From NCBI GenBank assembly GCA_003116975.1, contig BGKB01000242.1, forward strand, positions 186,001-250,000: 64,000 nt of DNA. The letters run 5' to 3'. Positions 10,367 through 20,706 of the stretch are shown here, one piece after another. Origin of the DNA: Aurantiochytrium sp. KH105. Lineage: Eukaryota; Sar; Bigyra; Thraustochytrida; Thraustochytriidae. Below the pieces are notes generated by a model, which was not told where the DNA came from, did no database searches, and was given only the letters and a program-made list of their open reading frames with translations. Made by a program: the position numbers and the translations under genes. Position 1 is the first letter of the stretch. Each line of letters opens with the position of its first letter.

Positions 10367-13300
10367 ATGCAGCCGCAGCGACCACGAAGTGCCAAGCCGC
10401 ACTCACGGCGCAAAAGACCTTGCACAGCACCAAGCAAACGAAGTAGTATTAGCGCAGCCGAAGAAGGACATGCTGCGACACGCTCAAGAGCTGCCCGGCA
10501 TGGGGAGGCGATGCAGCCGTGGTGGATGGCAGGGAAAAGCAATGCTGATGAAGATGATGGTGACGGCGAGGTGGCCCTTGACAAGAAGGCGAACGAGGCC
10601 ATGAGCGGGATTGTGCGGTGGGAAAGCGACGAAATTCTTCCGCTCCAACCCTTTATTGGCGTAGTTATTCGCGAAGCTCCAAAAGCCGCAACCTGTGCAG
10701 TGGATATCCCGCAAAAGAAAGCGCTTTCGCCAAAACGATCACGACCTCGGCCGGCATCGGCCTGCGTTCCAAAACAAGAAAATGTCTTGTCGCATCAAAC
10801 GCAGTACGCAGAGTCTAGGGAGCCCCCGCTTCGCTTTGCTCCAACACACGAAGAGCGCGCACCTATTTTGCAGCGCCGACCGCACCATCACACCGCAAAG
10901 AAACCCGAAAAGGTACCAGCAAAGAACCCAACATCTGATCTACCATCTACTGAGGATCGTGTCGAACAAAGTCGGCCAGAGCGACCGCACGAGCAGTCAG
11001 AGGGAACGATCGCATTTCCATTCTCTGCCAAACTTGGAAAAAGCTTTTGCAAAGTGCGCGAAATGCGCCAAAACATTGCTTTGCACTCGGCCGTGCTCGC
11101 GTTCAAGCACCAGATTGAGCATCCGAAAGCAAAACTTTCGCATGAGCTCAAGCGTGATCGTATGCGAACGCTCGAGCAACAGAGCCTTGCTGACCGGACG
11201 CGAGTATTGGCATCCTACGTTGCGAAGGAATCCGGTCCAGAATCCGAGCAAGGCCCAGAACGTGAGACCAGCGGGTCTGCGCACGACACGGACCGAAATT
11301 CCTTCGCCTTTGGCTGGGATGCTATTTCGAATCCGGACCATTTGCGAGGAGTGGATCACTCGGCAGTGATCTGGGACAATGTTGCGAAGCACCTGGACCT
11401 TTCGATTCTCTTGCAAGAAGTCCACAACGCAAAGCCAGAGACGCTGCCTTCGGTGTCTTCAACGCACAAAGCCTTCTCTTTACTCAAAACCATCACGGAG
11501 CTCGTCGAGGACGATCTTGTGGCGAGCGCACTTACTGCCGTTGGTCAGGTGCTAACGTCCGCCGCCTTCTGTCCGAGGTCAACATCAGGTTGCTGCAGCG
11601 AGCAGACGAGCGAAGAGCTAAACCCTGCTTATGCCAAAACCTCCTTTTACTTTGAATCACAAGAAAAGCTGGTGAGCGAGAATGCAGAGATGCGAGAGCG
11701 GCTAGGCGTTTTGGAAGCCAAGATTCGCCAGCAAGATTATCTCATCGAAGAGCTGCAAAAATCTTCCAACAGAAATGTCGAGCAAGAACGACACGATGAA
11801 GAGGCAAAGCGAAAGAAGTCGTCGGGGCCCTCGCGCGTCACGGCCGCGGTGGAAGCACTGCAACATACCCTCGCGCGTGTCGCGCCGCACGCCCGCGACC
11901 GCACAGACATTGTCTTAGAGCTCTATCGCACTGGTTCTGTTCCGGTGGACGAGCTGACCATTGCCGGTCTATTTGGTCTTTTGGAGGAAGACGCCGTGCC
12001 GGACGCCTTGCGACTCGTTCTTCAGGAATGCATCTCAAAAGAGAGCGCAGTTGAAGCAGTATGTTGCACGCTTCAACGCGAGGACGCTGTTGCCGTCGCG
12101 CAGCGCGCCATGGAAAAGGATCCGGGTGTGGAACGTATTTTTTGCGTGCAAGCGCCTTCGCTGACGCGGCTGATTTCCTTTTGGGAATTGCACTGGGGAA
12201 AATTTTGCGACATTTTGTGGTTCTCGCCTGAATTGCTCCGTACGATCGTGGCAAGCAGACCGGAGGTGGCAGGCAAGTTTCTAAAAGTGTACTGCCAATG
12301 GCTCGCACAAGACAATGGGGCCAAGGTCATGTTTGAGCGACACCGTTCGGTGATGGAGGAAATCTTGAATCAGGTCGTGGACTTCGGGCCGAGTTTTCTC
12401 GAGGCAACGCTCGTTCGTAATCGACAAACGCTGCGAGACATTTTGGAGTCAAAGTCTGCTGGAGAAGATCTCTTGGAGACCTTGGCGGATTCAAGTCCAC
12501 ACATCGTGGGCACGATTCTTGACTTTAGTCAATCGACGCTGGGGGACTCACTTGCGCAACGTGCCGACCTTCTTGGCCAAGTCACTGCGCAAAACGCGGC
12601 GTGGCTCTTGGCCTTTCTGCGAAACAACCAAGAGGTTGTCTCGCGTACGCTGTGCACGGATGTGGGCCTCTTGCCTGGCCTCATTGCGAGCTCACCCATG
12701 TTAATGGACGCATTGGTGCGAAACAGTACGGAGGAGCTCGGTTTTCACGTGGCTGGGCATGCGGAGGCGATTGTGGCTGCGCTGGCGCAAGCTCCGTGCG
12801 AGACCTTGGAGAAAGACGTCCTTGCAGCTCATCCAAAGCTACTGCTGGGTGACAAGGCGCGATTGGAGCGTCTTGGACTTCGAAATCTAGCAGCATACCA
12901 CAGCTCGTGCGTTGAGCAAACATCGCAAACGGACCCAGTCTCCTCGGCGCAGATCTCGGGCCACGGACAGGCACGATCACTTGTTGAGATTGTTGGCAAG
13001 CGCAAGGCACGGGCCGACGGATGGACGCTTGACGAGCTCGAAAGCACGATTGCGCAAGTTTATCAAGAAAAGATTGATGCTGATGCAATTGATGACCGGG
13101 CTGGCCACGCTCGCGAGCCATTGTCAGAAGTCGTGTACGACCATTTCCTGAGCAAGGAAGATGACGTCGCTGCAACTAAACGTGCGCTCGCGGCATTTAC
13201 GGTGGCACTCCGTTCAATGGCAGACACTTCGACAACGGTACGATGGTTTGGCGTACTCGTAGGCGCCATTGACGCGGAGAGGTATTCGACACAAGCGGAA

Positions 13301-14242
13301 AGCTTTTTTCTATCGCTTGTGCGAGCTCTTGTGCCCTATGAGGATGTTGGTGAGTGCATTGATTCTTCTGAGGGCCAGACGTTATTACCGTTTTTGCAGG
13401 TTCTGAATGCTGTGATGGGTATCGCATCAATGTACTGGTACGAGATCTCGGATCGCGAAGCTCTCATGGACCGGCTGGGCGAGCTGCAGCAGTACGAAGT
13501 TGCCAACAGCGATTTGTTGGGCGAGCTGGAGTCCAATAGGCTGTGGGCAAAGTACACAGAAGAGGACCTACAGAGCGCGAGGTCGGGGATTTCCCTCGTT
13601 CACGCATCGACAACGGACTCGTCCTCCTCAGAAGCTGTCGAGGATGCGAGCGGAGTTCCAAAGGATGAAGCAAGAGAGGAGGAAGAAGGGACAGGAGTGG
13701 AAATGGAGGTTGCGGAGGACGCGCAGCGAGGGTCGTTGACGATGAAGAGCATTGTGCAGACTCGTATCATGTCGCAGAGTAATCAGCTGGCTTCCAATAT
13801 CTTTTCGATGATGCGTGGCCGACGGCATTCGAGCGCGCGCCAATTGGCGGCACAGGAACAGGCCGCCAATCCTTTGGGAAAGAAAGAAACGTTGTGCGTG
13901 TCTCTGCATGAAGTGCTGGACGTGGTCATGCGCGCGTGGTATGCCATGGAGAAGAGTGAATATGATACACTGTGCGAGATTTTCAAGTCTGGAGACTCCA
14001 ACGGTGATGGTATCCTGGACATGGATGAGTGGGAGCTGCTGGTGTTGGTGGTGGATCCGCACGCAGATCCTCGCACGGTTCGACGCATGTTCAAGATGAC
14101 CGGTGAGGAAAACGAAGACGGAGAACACATTATTACGCCGAGCGAATTTGTGCAGGTTATGCGGGCTCACAAATACACTGGGCCGGCACTGGCGCATTTG
14201 CGGTCGAAGATTCTCGCTTCGCGATCAGGCAAGGGGGAATAG
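10367..14242 (+). CDS. Large coiled-coil protein with C-terminal EF-hand
   Basis: The first ATG in the open frame is at 10367, giving 1291 residues; the frame is already open from 10199, just after a splice-acceptor-like site. The N-terminus is basic and has RPRSA/RPCTAP-type motifs. A coiled coil (LVSENAEMRERLGVLEAKIRQ and on) lies near residues 430-475. A long helical middle follows. Near 1209-1220 is a canonical EF-hand loop, DSNGDGILDMDE, and about 35 residues later a degenerate second hand with EENEDGEHIITPSE. RPxSA/RPxTAP-rich N-termini with EF-hands occur in cytoskeletal and ciliary proteins, so such a role is possible but unproven. No enzyme motif is seen. Confidence 0.75.
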   Translation: MQPQRPRSAKPHSRRKRPCTAPSKRSSISAAEEGHAATRSRAARHGEAMQPWWMAGKSNADEDDGDGEVALDKKANEAMSGIVRWESDEILPLQPFIGVVIREAPKAATCAVDIPQKKALSPKRSRPRPASACVPKQENVLSHQTQYAESREPPLRFAPTHEERAPILQRRPHHHTAKKPEKVPAKNPTSDLPSTEDRVEQSRPERPHEQSEGTIAFPFSAKLGKSFCKVREMRQNIALHSAVLAFKHQIEHPKAKLSHELKRDRMRTLEQQSLADRTRVLASYVAKESGPESEQGPERETSGSAHDTDRNSFAFGWDAISNPDHLRGVDHSAVIWDNVAKHLDLSILLQEVHNAKPETLPSVSSTHKAFSLLKTITELVEDDLVASALTAVGQVLTSAAFCPRSTSGCCSEQTSEELNPAYAKTSFYFESQEKLVSENAEMRERLGVLEAKIRQQDYLIEELQKSSNRNVEQERHDEEAKRKKSSGPSRVTAAVEALQHTLARVAPHARDRTDIVLELYRTGSVPVDELTIAGLFGLLEEDAVPDALRLVLQECISKESAVEAVCCTLQREDAVAVAQRAMEKDPGVERIFCVQAPSLTRLISFWELHWGKFCDILWFSPELLRTIVASRPEVAGKFLKVYCQWLAQDNGAKVMFERHRSVMEEILNQVVDFGPSFLEATLVRNRQTLRDILESKSAGEDLLETLADSSPHIVGTILDFSQSTLGDSLAQRADLLGQVTAQNAAWLLAFLRNNQEVVSRTLCTDVGLLPGLIASSPMLMDALVRNSTEELGFHVAGHAEAIVAALAQAPCETLEKDVLAAHPKLLLGDKARLERLGLRNLAAYHSSCVEQTSQTDPVSSAQISGHGQARSLVEIVGKRKARADGWTLDELESTIAQVYQEKIDADAIDDRAGHAREPLSEVVYDHFLSKEDDVAATKRALAAFTVALRSMADTSTTVRWFGVLVGAIDAERYSTQAESFFLSLVRALVPYEDVGECIDSSEGQTLLPFLQVLNAVMGIASMYWYEISDREALMDRLGELQQYEVANSDLLGELESNRLWAKYTEEDLQSARSGISLVHASTTDSSSSEAVEDASGVPKDEAREEEEGTGVEMEVAEDAQRGSLTMKSIVQTRIMSQSNQLASNIFSMMRGRRHSSARQLAAQEQAANPLGKKETLCVSLHEVLDVVMRAWYAMEKSEYDTLCEIFKSGDSNGDGILDMDEWELLVLVVDPHADPRTVRRMFKMTGEENEDGEHIITPSEFVQVMRAHKYTGPALAHLRSKILASRSGKGE

Positions 14243-14566
14243 GCTTTTCAAAACTTCCATTGACCAAAAACAAACAAATGGAATGCGAAAAAAGGAAGAA
14301 GAGCCACCATGCAGCGATTTATTTCAGTAATCTCGTACTTGGGAGGTGCGAAATAAAAATGAGTTTTGATCGCAAAAGACAAGCGGTAAAAAATGGGGAA
14401 ATATTTGTACTATCTAGGATCTACCATGCCTCTCCAGCGCTCGTTGTTTGTTTTTATCTTGTTGTTGTTATTAATGTCAGACGATATGAGCGCACATGAA
14501 GACGAGAAGATTCTACTCCCAGGGAATTTAGACATGTAGCCTAGGATCTTGGAGAATGCGCATACA
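14243..14566. other. Convergent intergenic region
   Basis: 324 bp between converging gene ends. It is AT-rich and includes an AATAAA at about 14352, a plausible polyadenylation signal for the EF-hand gene. Confidence 0.5.
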
Positions 14567-15676
14567 TCACGCATAAAAATAAATAGACTGGCCGACGGCA
14601 TGGTTGTAGCCGAAGCAGGCCTTTGTGGCAATTTTGGGAAAAGCAAGGTCGACTACCTCGTCTTGAAGGGGGGTCCGGCCGCATCCGCTCGCCCATCCTG
14701 AGGAAGACTCGAAGTCAGGAGCATATGTGCGTGATCGAGGGGCATCAAGAGACTTGGGATCTACGCTGGCAACGCCATCGGTGAAGAGAGCCACGAAGGG
14801 GTTGCGACCAAAGGCCCGGCAGAGCTCGCGCAACGTCTCGGCATTGAAGCGCTGGCATTCAGCGCGGGGGCCCACAGGGTCGAGAGCAGCCCTATGGCCC
14901 GCGCGATTTCCATGGAGAAGCATGGGTCCCAGCGGAAGGTCGAGCTCTGTAAAGAGGAGTTCGCGCAGCTCTGTGGCTCTCTCTACGGAGAACCGCGCTG
15001 ACACGAAGAGGAGGCCGTAAGCATTTCGCGCAATGCGCGCAAGCGTGCGGGCACAGAGCGAGGTTTGGGCCGAGACTACGGGCGCAATGGCGCCGCTTGC
15101 TTCTAGCTGGACGAAGACGTCGAGGTTCACGACGACCATGCGGCTCGAGGAGGCCAGGACGTAGACTGCTGCGTCATCGATGGACTGCACTTGGCCATTC
15201 CCGCGGACCCAGGTGTACGAGAGCTGGTTCCGCCCCGCATGGAGTGGAAGCTCGCGCAAAGCGGCACCGTGCAACCTCGTGGTCTGTCCGAGGTGCAGCG
15301 CAATTTCCGCTGCCTCAGGTCCCGGTGTGAGCAGCGCAGGTCCCTTGCGCGCGGCCGCAAATGAGGGCTTGCCATGTGCCACAGATACTCTTTGTCCGAT
15401 GCGCGTGCCGTTGACTCGAATCTCTACGGCATCGCGCTCCTCCTCGTCGCCGACGACAACGTCCACACTCTCGTCATCGTCGTCGTCGCTGCCGGCGACG
15501 TCCCTGCCGAGGTGGGCCAGGAAAGGCGTCGCCTCGAGCGCGGCGGCCTCGGTCTCGGCCACCTCGCGCTTGCCGTCGGCCCGGGTTCTGCCGCGCACCA
15601 GCACCACGTCGCCTGCGCCCACGGCCTCCTGCTGCGCGAACAGCAGCCGCGCGAGCGCGGCCCACACGCCCGCCAT
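14567..15676 (-). CDS. Compact lipin/Pah1 homologue with degenerate catalytic motif
   Basis: 369 residues from the first ATG at 15676. Residues 1-110 match the N-LIP pattern: a GDVVLVRG strand, TPFLAHLGR, then AVEIRVNGTRI and a segment like the lipin GDNGEAFF region. Residues about 140-340 match the LNS2/HAD domain: LPLHAGRNQLSYTWV, the DxDxT strand position, LLFVSARFSVERA (lipin YLSARPIG) and LPLGPMLL. The nucleophile motif DIDGT reads NLDVF (residues 184-188), so the first Asp and the Thr are lost. The later GFGNRxxD region is also altered. Lipins are phosphatidate phosphatases making diacylglycerol; this copy is predicted inactive and may be regulatory. The linker is far shorter than in animal or yeast lipins. 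PITP-type LNS2 proteins lack N-LIP, so they fit less well. Confidence 0.75.
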   Translation of the reverse strand: MAGVWAALARLLFAQQEAVGAGDVVLVRGRTRADGKREVAETEAAALEATPFLAHLGRDVAGSDDDDDESVDVVVGDEEERDAVEIRVNGTRIGQRVSVAHGKPSFAAARKGPALLTPGPEAAEIALHLGQTTRLHGAALRELPLHAGRNQLSYTWVRGNGQVQSIDDAAVYVLASSSRMVVVNLDVFVQLEASGAIAPVVSAQTSLCARTLARIARNAYGLLFVSARFSVERATELRELLFTELDLPLGPMLLHGNRAGHRAALDPVGPRAECQRFNAETLRELCRAFGRNPFVALFTDGVASVDPKSLDAPRSRTYAPDFESSSGWASGCGRTPLQDEVVDLAFPKIATKACFGYNHAVGQSIYFYA

Positions 15677-15729
15677 GCGGCCTGCGCTGCGGCAGCGGCA
15701 GCGCGCACGCGAGCTCGATGTGCCGATGC

Positions 15730-15757
15730 GACGAGACGAGACGAGACGAGACGAGAC
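15730..15757. repeat. (GACGA)n pentanucleotide repeat
   Basis: About five and a half copies of GACGA, some 55 bp upstream of the lipin-like start codon, probably in its 5' leader. Confidence 0.8.
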
Positions 15758-16393
15758 GTCGAAGGCGAGACGATCTATCTCCCTCGCCAAGACAGAAAGA
15801 AAGAAAGAGAAGAAGAGACTCAGTTGGCCGCGCGCGGAGCGCCGGCAGCGAAGACTCGCGCGGGCGGGGCGGCGCGGCGGCTGCGGCGGAGGCGCGGCTG
15901 CTGCGGCTGCGCTGCGACTCGGGTCTGCTGCCGGGCGAGGGCGGGCGGGCGGCGGGCGGGCGGGAACCGCGTAGAAAGACGCCGCGGCCTTGCGTGGGCC
16001 CGGGCCTGCTCTTCTTCCGGGGCGCGGCGGCGTCTGCGGCGACGTCGTCGCTGCTGCGATCGATGATGCGGCGATCGATCGACCGGGACCGGGACGCCTC
16101 GCGGCGAGGGAGACCGCCTCGCGGCGAAGGAGCCCACGCGAGGACCGCTCCCCGATCGAGGCAGCGTGCGCGGCGGCGGAGTGGACGCGCGGAGGTCGCT
16201 GTCGTCGCTGCGAATCTGCGACGGCGGCGAGGAGATTCTCTGTCTCCCAGGCAGGCAGGCAGGCAGCCGCCTTAGTACTACTACGAGCAGCAGCAACACA
16301 AGGCGAAGAACAAGTTTATCGTACCGAAGAACTGTCACGGGAAGGCGCGCGAGCGAGCGAGGGACCCCTGGCGCGCGAGAGGGCCCGGGGCTT

Positions 16394-16419
16394 GAGCCGA
16401 GCCGAGCCGAGCCGAGCCA
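16394..16419. repeat. (GAGCC)n pentanucleotide repeat
   Basis: Five near-perfect GAGCC units within the GC-rich divergent region, followed by degenerate GAGGC/GAGCT units to about 16480. Confidence 0.75.
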
Positions 16420-17309
16420 GGGCGAGACGAGGCGAGGCGAGGCCAGGCTAGGCCGGGCGAGCTGAGGTGAGGCGAGTCAAGGCGGCCGACCTCCCGGCCG
16501 GGAATCAGGATCAACTTGCTGCTGCGAGCCGGGGCCTGGAGGGCCTGCGCGATGGGACCTGCACGCGCGGCAGGACCGGACCGGGTTCCACAAAGGTGCT
16601 GGGTGCAGATCGTTGATTTTTATAATAGTGAGACGACGGGCACCCAGCGGCGGAAGTATGGAGGGTGCCGGGAAAAGGGCGTACGCGTGGGGACTCGATG
16701 TGCGCGCAACGCAGGGTGTGCGAGGTGAGCCGGCCTCTTGCCTGAAGTGGCTGGTTGGCTACGATTGGTGAGGTCGTCATCGTTCCGTTCGGCTCTCGAC
16801 GGCGGCAGCTAGCGACGTAGGAGTGCGCGCACGAGCGAGAGACGCGTGCTTCATTGGTGCAGTGCATGCAGCTGCAGCTCCGGCTGGCCCGCGATTTCGA
16901 CCCCGTCACTGATTTTTTAAAATAATGCTGCAGCCACCACCAGATTCGGTGGTTCTCCTTATCACAGGGCCAGCATGCGATGAGGTTTCTTGGTTGCGCT
17001 TGGTTGCTGAAGTATAGCCTACGCAGTTGTCTTGCCAAGAAGTTGTCTGGCAGCGCAAAGAAGTTGTTGGAGCCTTTTCTGTCTGCAGCTGCAGCTGGCC
17101 TATACCACTCACTCACAGCGGCAGTCCTCGCATGCATCTCCTGCCTGTCATTGCAGCAGAAAGTTTCGGATTGCCTTGCCCATCTGTCTCGCGGTCGAGA
17201 AGCACGGTCCGAATGGCAGTGGCTGTGGCAGGCAGGCTGTCCTTGATCGCCATGATGATCCGGGGCTGATCAATCACGATGCTTGTGCTTTGCTTTGCTC
17301 TTCATCTCG

Positions 17310-17349
17310 CACTGCACTGCACTGCACTGCGTTGCATTGCATTGCATTA
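17310..17349. repeat. (CACTG)n / (CATTG)n pentanucleotide repeat
   Basis: CACTG units pass into CGTTG and CATTG units with the same five-base period, about 240 bp before the carrier gene start. Confidence 0.75.
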
Positions 17350-17582
17350 CATCACTATACACGCACATTCGCCTGCCTATTTCTGGCTGGCTGTACGGCT
17401 GGCTGACCAGTGCGCCTGTGTTCGATTCGGCCTTGCGGCGGGCTATTTATTCCACTTGCGGGAGCGGGTATACTTCACTTGCGCGCGGCGTATGACGCAC
17501 GGGCCGGGGGAGGCAGCTCGCGCAGCTCGCACAAGCAGCGCGGAGACGAGGCCGGGCAGAGCGGCTTCGCGCGAACGCGAGG

Positions 17583-19632
17583 ATGGGGGAGCGAGCGCAG
17601 GCGCGCGCGGCGCCGCTGGGCACGGCGTGCGCGGTGCCGATGCTGACGCTCGTGCCGCTGGCCGCGAGCGCGCCCGTGGCAGGCCTGTCGCCGCCGGCGG
17701 CCGCGGCGCGCGGTACGGCGCTCATCGCGTGCTCGCTGCAGGACGCCGAGGAGGGCGCGCTCGCGGAGGACGCCGAGGAGGCGCGCGCGGTGCTGGACTT
17801 CACGGAGACCGAGCTCGTGAAGCTCTTCGAGCGCCTCGACAGGGACCACGACGGTACGTTTCTCTCGCGCAACGAACACGGCAAGGCGCGCCTGGGCCAG
17901 CCTGGCCCGTTTCGTGCGGGCTCAGCGCCTCAGGCTCGGGGAGCCAGGCTTCCCAGGCGCCACGGCACGATTTGCAGGTCGAGGTGCGAGCCGAGGCCAG
18001 GCGATGATGCGGGCCAAGATCTGGGCGATGACCACGCAGACTTTGTGCGGTGCATGAGGAAACCTCAGCACATTCGCTCGAGAATTTGTGTGTGTGTGTG
18101 TGTCAAAAAAGTCGCGAGCGAGACTGACACGCGCGAGCAATTTGATTTCTTCTGACGAATGAATGGACACAGAGTTCCTGTCGCGGGATGAGGTAGTGGT
18201 GGGGCTTGGGGCACTAGGGCTCCCATGTACGCCAGACATTCTCGATGAAATTTTTGGAAGAGCAGACTCCAATATGGATGGTCTATTGTACGTTCTAACA
18301 AGTCATCTACTTCTTGTCGACCGGCCTGTCCTCGCTCTCTGGAAGTAAATGGGCCACTCACGTGTGCTCGTCAACGAGTGATGAAAACTAACGCAACCGA
18401 TGGTCTCCTCCCTCCTTTTTCGATGAACCATACATAGAAGCGCGGCGGAATTCAAAGCGTACGCCGGCGCGAGGGAAGCAGAACTTCGTTCGTTGTTCGG
18501 ATACATGGACCGCAACAAAGACGGTCGCATCGTGCCTGAGGAACTCAAGCGTTCCCTCTTGGACCTGCAACTGAAAGCCTCGGATGGTCAAATCGATAAA
18601 ATCGTTCGCCGCATGAGTCGCGTCGACACAAGCGACGTGCGGTTCGGGGAGTTCCGCAAGTTTCTTTTGCTCCTTCCTGGAAACTCGTTGCGCCATGTTT
18701 TTGATTCTTGGGCCAAAGACTCGTCCGTTGATGTAGGTCTCGGCGAGGACTTTGGCGTTCCTGACGAGGTCGAGGGCGGCAAGCCCGCATATCTCGTGAA
18801 TTTTATCGCCGGCGGCGTTGCCGGCGCTGTGTCCCGCACGCTGACCGCACCCCTCGATCGACTCAAGGTGCTCATGATGACCGGCAATGTTTCGGGGCGT
18901 ACGATCACGCAGGGCCTGCGGTCCATATATAAAGAGGGTGGTTTTGTCGCTTTTTACCGAGGAAATGGCTCCAATGTGGTCAAGATCATTCCGGAATCTG
19001 CAATGAAGTTCTTTACCTATGAGCGTCTCAAGAATGAAATTGCAGAAGACCCTGACAATATTCGTATTCGTGAGCGCTTTATTGCTGGTGCTGGCGCCGG
19101 CATTGTCAGTCAAACACTCATTTACCCTTTGGAAATCGCCAAGACCCGTCTTGCCGTGGCGAAAAAGGGCGAATACCGCGGTATTTTTCACTGTCTCAAT
19201 CGCACGGTGCGCTACGAGGGCGTGCGCGCCCTCTACCGTGGCCTCGGTGCCTCGCTCGCCGGCGTGGCCCCCTATGCAGGTATTGATCTCATGGTCTTTA
19301 TGACTCTAAAGGAGAGCTGGATCCGCGCGCACCCACATGAGGTCGACGGCCCGGGTGCCTTGACGCTTCTTCTCTTTGGCGCCACATCTTCGACAATTGG
19401 AGCTACCGTGGCTTACCCCTTGCAGCTCATTCGAACCAAGCTACAGGCGCAGGGCATGAATGCCAGTATGCCTGTTACCTATTCTGGCCCGCTCGACTGT
19501 TTCCACAAGACCATACGGGATAACGGTGTGCGCGGTCTCTATCGGGGTCTTTTGCCAAATCTTTTGAAAACACTGCCTGCAGTTGCAACCTCGTATCTCG
19601 TCTACGAGGAGACACGAAAGGCGCTTTCCTAA
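17583..19632 (+). CDS. SLC25A24: Calcium-regulated mitochondrial carrier, ATP-Mg/phosphate type
   Basis: Three exons, 17583-17853, 18173-18287 and 18438-19632, encode 526 residues. Splicing assembles EF-hand loops: DRDHDEFLSRDE (about 86-97) across intron 1, DSNMDGLLSAAE (about 120-131) across intron 2, DRNKDGRIVPEE (153-164), and a degenerate fourth. Three SLC25 repeats follow from about residue 243, with signatures PLDRLK, PLEIAK and PLQLIR; the third has Gln in place of the acidic residue. N-terminal EF-hands joined to a carrier define the APC/SCaMC family, which exchanges ATP-Mg for phosphate across the inner mitochondrial membrane under calcium control. The symbol denotes the family, not strict orthology. 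The first EF loop lacks the usual central Gly. Confidence 0.9.
17854..18172 (+). other. Intron 1 of the carrier gene
   Basis: 319 bp, GTACGT donor and CACAG acceptor, phase 1. It contains a TG repeat at about 18086-18103. It interrupts the first EF-hand loop. Confidence 0.85.
18288..18437 (+). other. Intron 2 of the carrier gene
   Basis: 150 bp, GTACGT donor and ATAG acceptor, phase 2. This choice is the only one found that restores a canonical 12-residue EF loop (DSNMDGLLSAAE). Confidence 0.85.
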
Positions 19633-20706
19633 TGCGTACTTTTCGGTCCTTCTTCTTCTTCTTCTTCTTCTTCTTCTTCTTCCTCGTCGTCATCCAAGCT
19701 GCCCCCCTCTCTTCCCCATGTGTATGCGGAGGAATGGGGGAGAAAGGAGAACTTCGTGGTCGCGTGCGTCTCTCTCTCTCTCTTTCTCTCTCATGGACGA
19801 CAAGTCCCTTGCGCCAAGGGAGGGAGCTCATGCTGGCACGTTTTGTAGTTCGTCCCCATGTCATGCCGTTCGTCCGTGCATCTTCTGTATACCCTATACT
19901 GTCTTCTTTTGATCTACATCGCTGGAACATTGGCCGCGCAGGCGAGATGTATCACAAATGATTGATTTGTTCTGTCCACCACCATTTCTTGTTCTTGCTT
20001 TTCGTCACAACACGATTAGCGTGGCCTTGCCATCTTTTCAATTGCTTCGCTTTGCTTTGCTCGCTTGCGAATACTTTTCTTTAGCAAAAGAGTCAAGGCT
20101 TTGCAAGCAACATCTGGTCCCATCAAATTTACTAACAGGTTGGGCTGCATGAAAAAAAAGAAGAAAAAAGGACTTCAAGATCTCGCTCACCAAGAACGAT
20201 AGACTTGTCACCAAAAAAGTCTTCTCTGCAAACATACAACAACTAGCTATACATCACATCCAAGATTGCGCTGCATAAGAATAGCACGTCAAGGTCTCGC
20301 TCGCCAAGAAAGCATGTCTCGCCACGCTACGCCACTCACTCACATGTCAGGCCGCTGCTGCTGATCCAGCGCAGAACGGTCCAAAGAGGATTCGGAAAGC
20401 GATTACCTTGCAATGCGCAAATGGCGCATCCAGGTGACGCCGCACATTCTGAAGCTGGGACGCGCTGGGTCGGCGCCAAGGCAATGCTTCCCAAGCGGCA
20501 AGCAGACCAGCAGGCGGCGGCGGTGGCGTACCTTCCGTCGGCAATGGCACGATTGAGTGTAGGTCCACACTCTCACCCTCGAGTCCTAAGGACCGTCGTG
20601 CGCCGACGTGCAACCCTGGCTGGCGGCTCGTGCTTGCCAAGCGACGAGCAGCAGAGGCGTATCACGACGTGGACGCGCTGGTCTTGTCAAGCGCCTTCAA
20701 AGAAAG
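19633..20706. other. Intergenic region between tandem genes
   Basis: 1.07 kb. A TTC repeat (about 19646-19682) and a CT tract (about 19768-19792) lie in the presumed 3' region of the carrier gene. An imperfect 24-bp direct repeat occurs at 20174-20197 and 20289-20312. The last 300 bp are GC-rich and lead to the armadillo-like gene. No gene is seen. Confidence 0.55.
20174..20312. repeat. 24-bp imperfect direct repeat, two copies
   Basis: TCAAGATCTCGCTCACCAAG at 20174 recurs at 20289 as TCAAGGTCTCGCTCGCCAAG; 21 of 24 bases agree over the full unit. The spacing is 115 bp. Confidence 0.55.

Larger units (their letters stand above)
15677..17582. other. Long divergent intergenic region, GC-rich
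   Basis: 1.9 kb without a credible gene. A GACGA repeat (15730-15757) lies just before the lipin-like start. From 15830 to 16560 the DNA is extremely GC-rich with CpG runs, a CAGG repeat (16250-16266) and a GAGCC repeat (16394-16419). From about 16600 to 17450 GC is lower, with a CACTG/CATTG repeat at 17310-17349. The many long frames here have biased Arg/Ala/Gly composition and are treated as noise. Confidence 0.6.
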
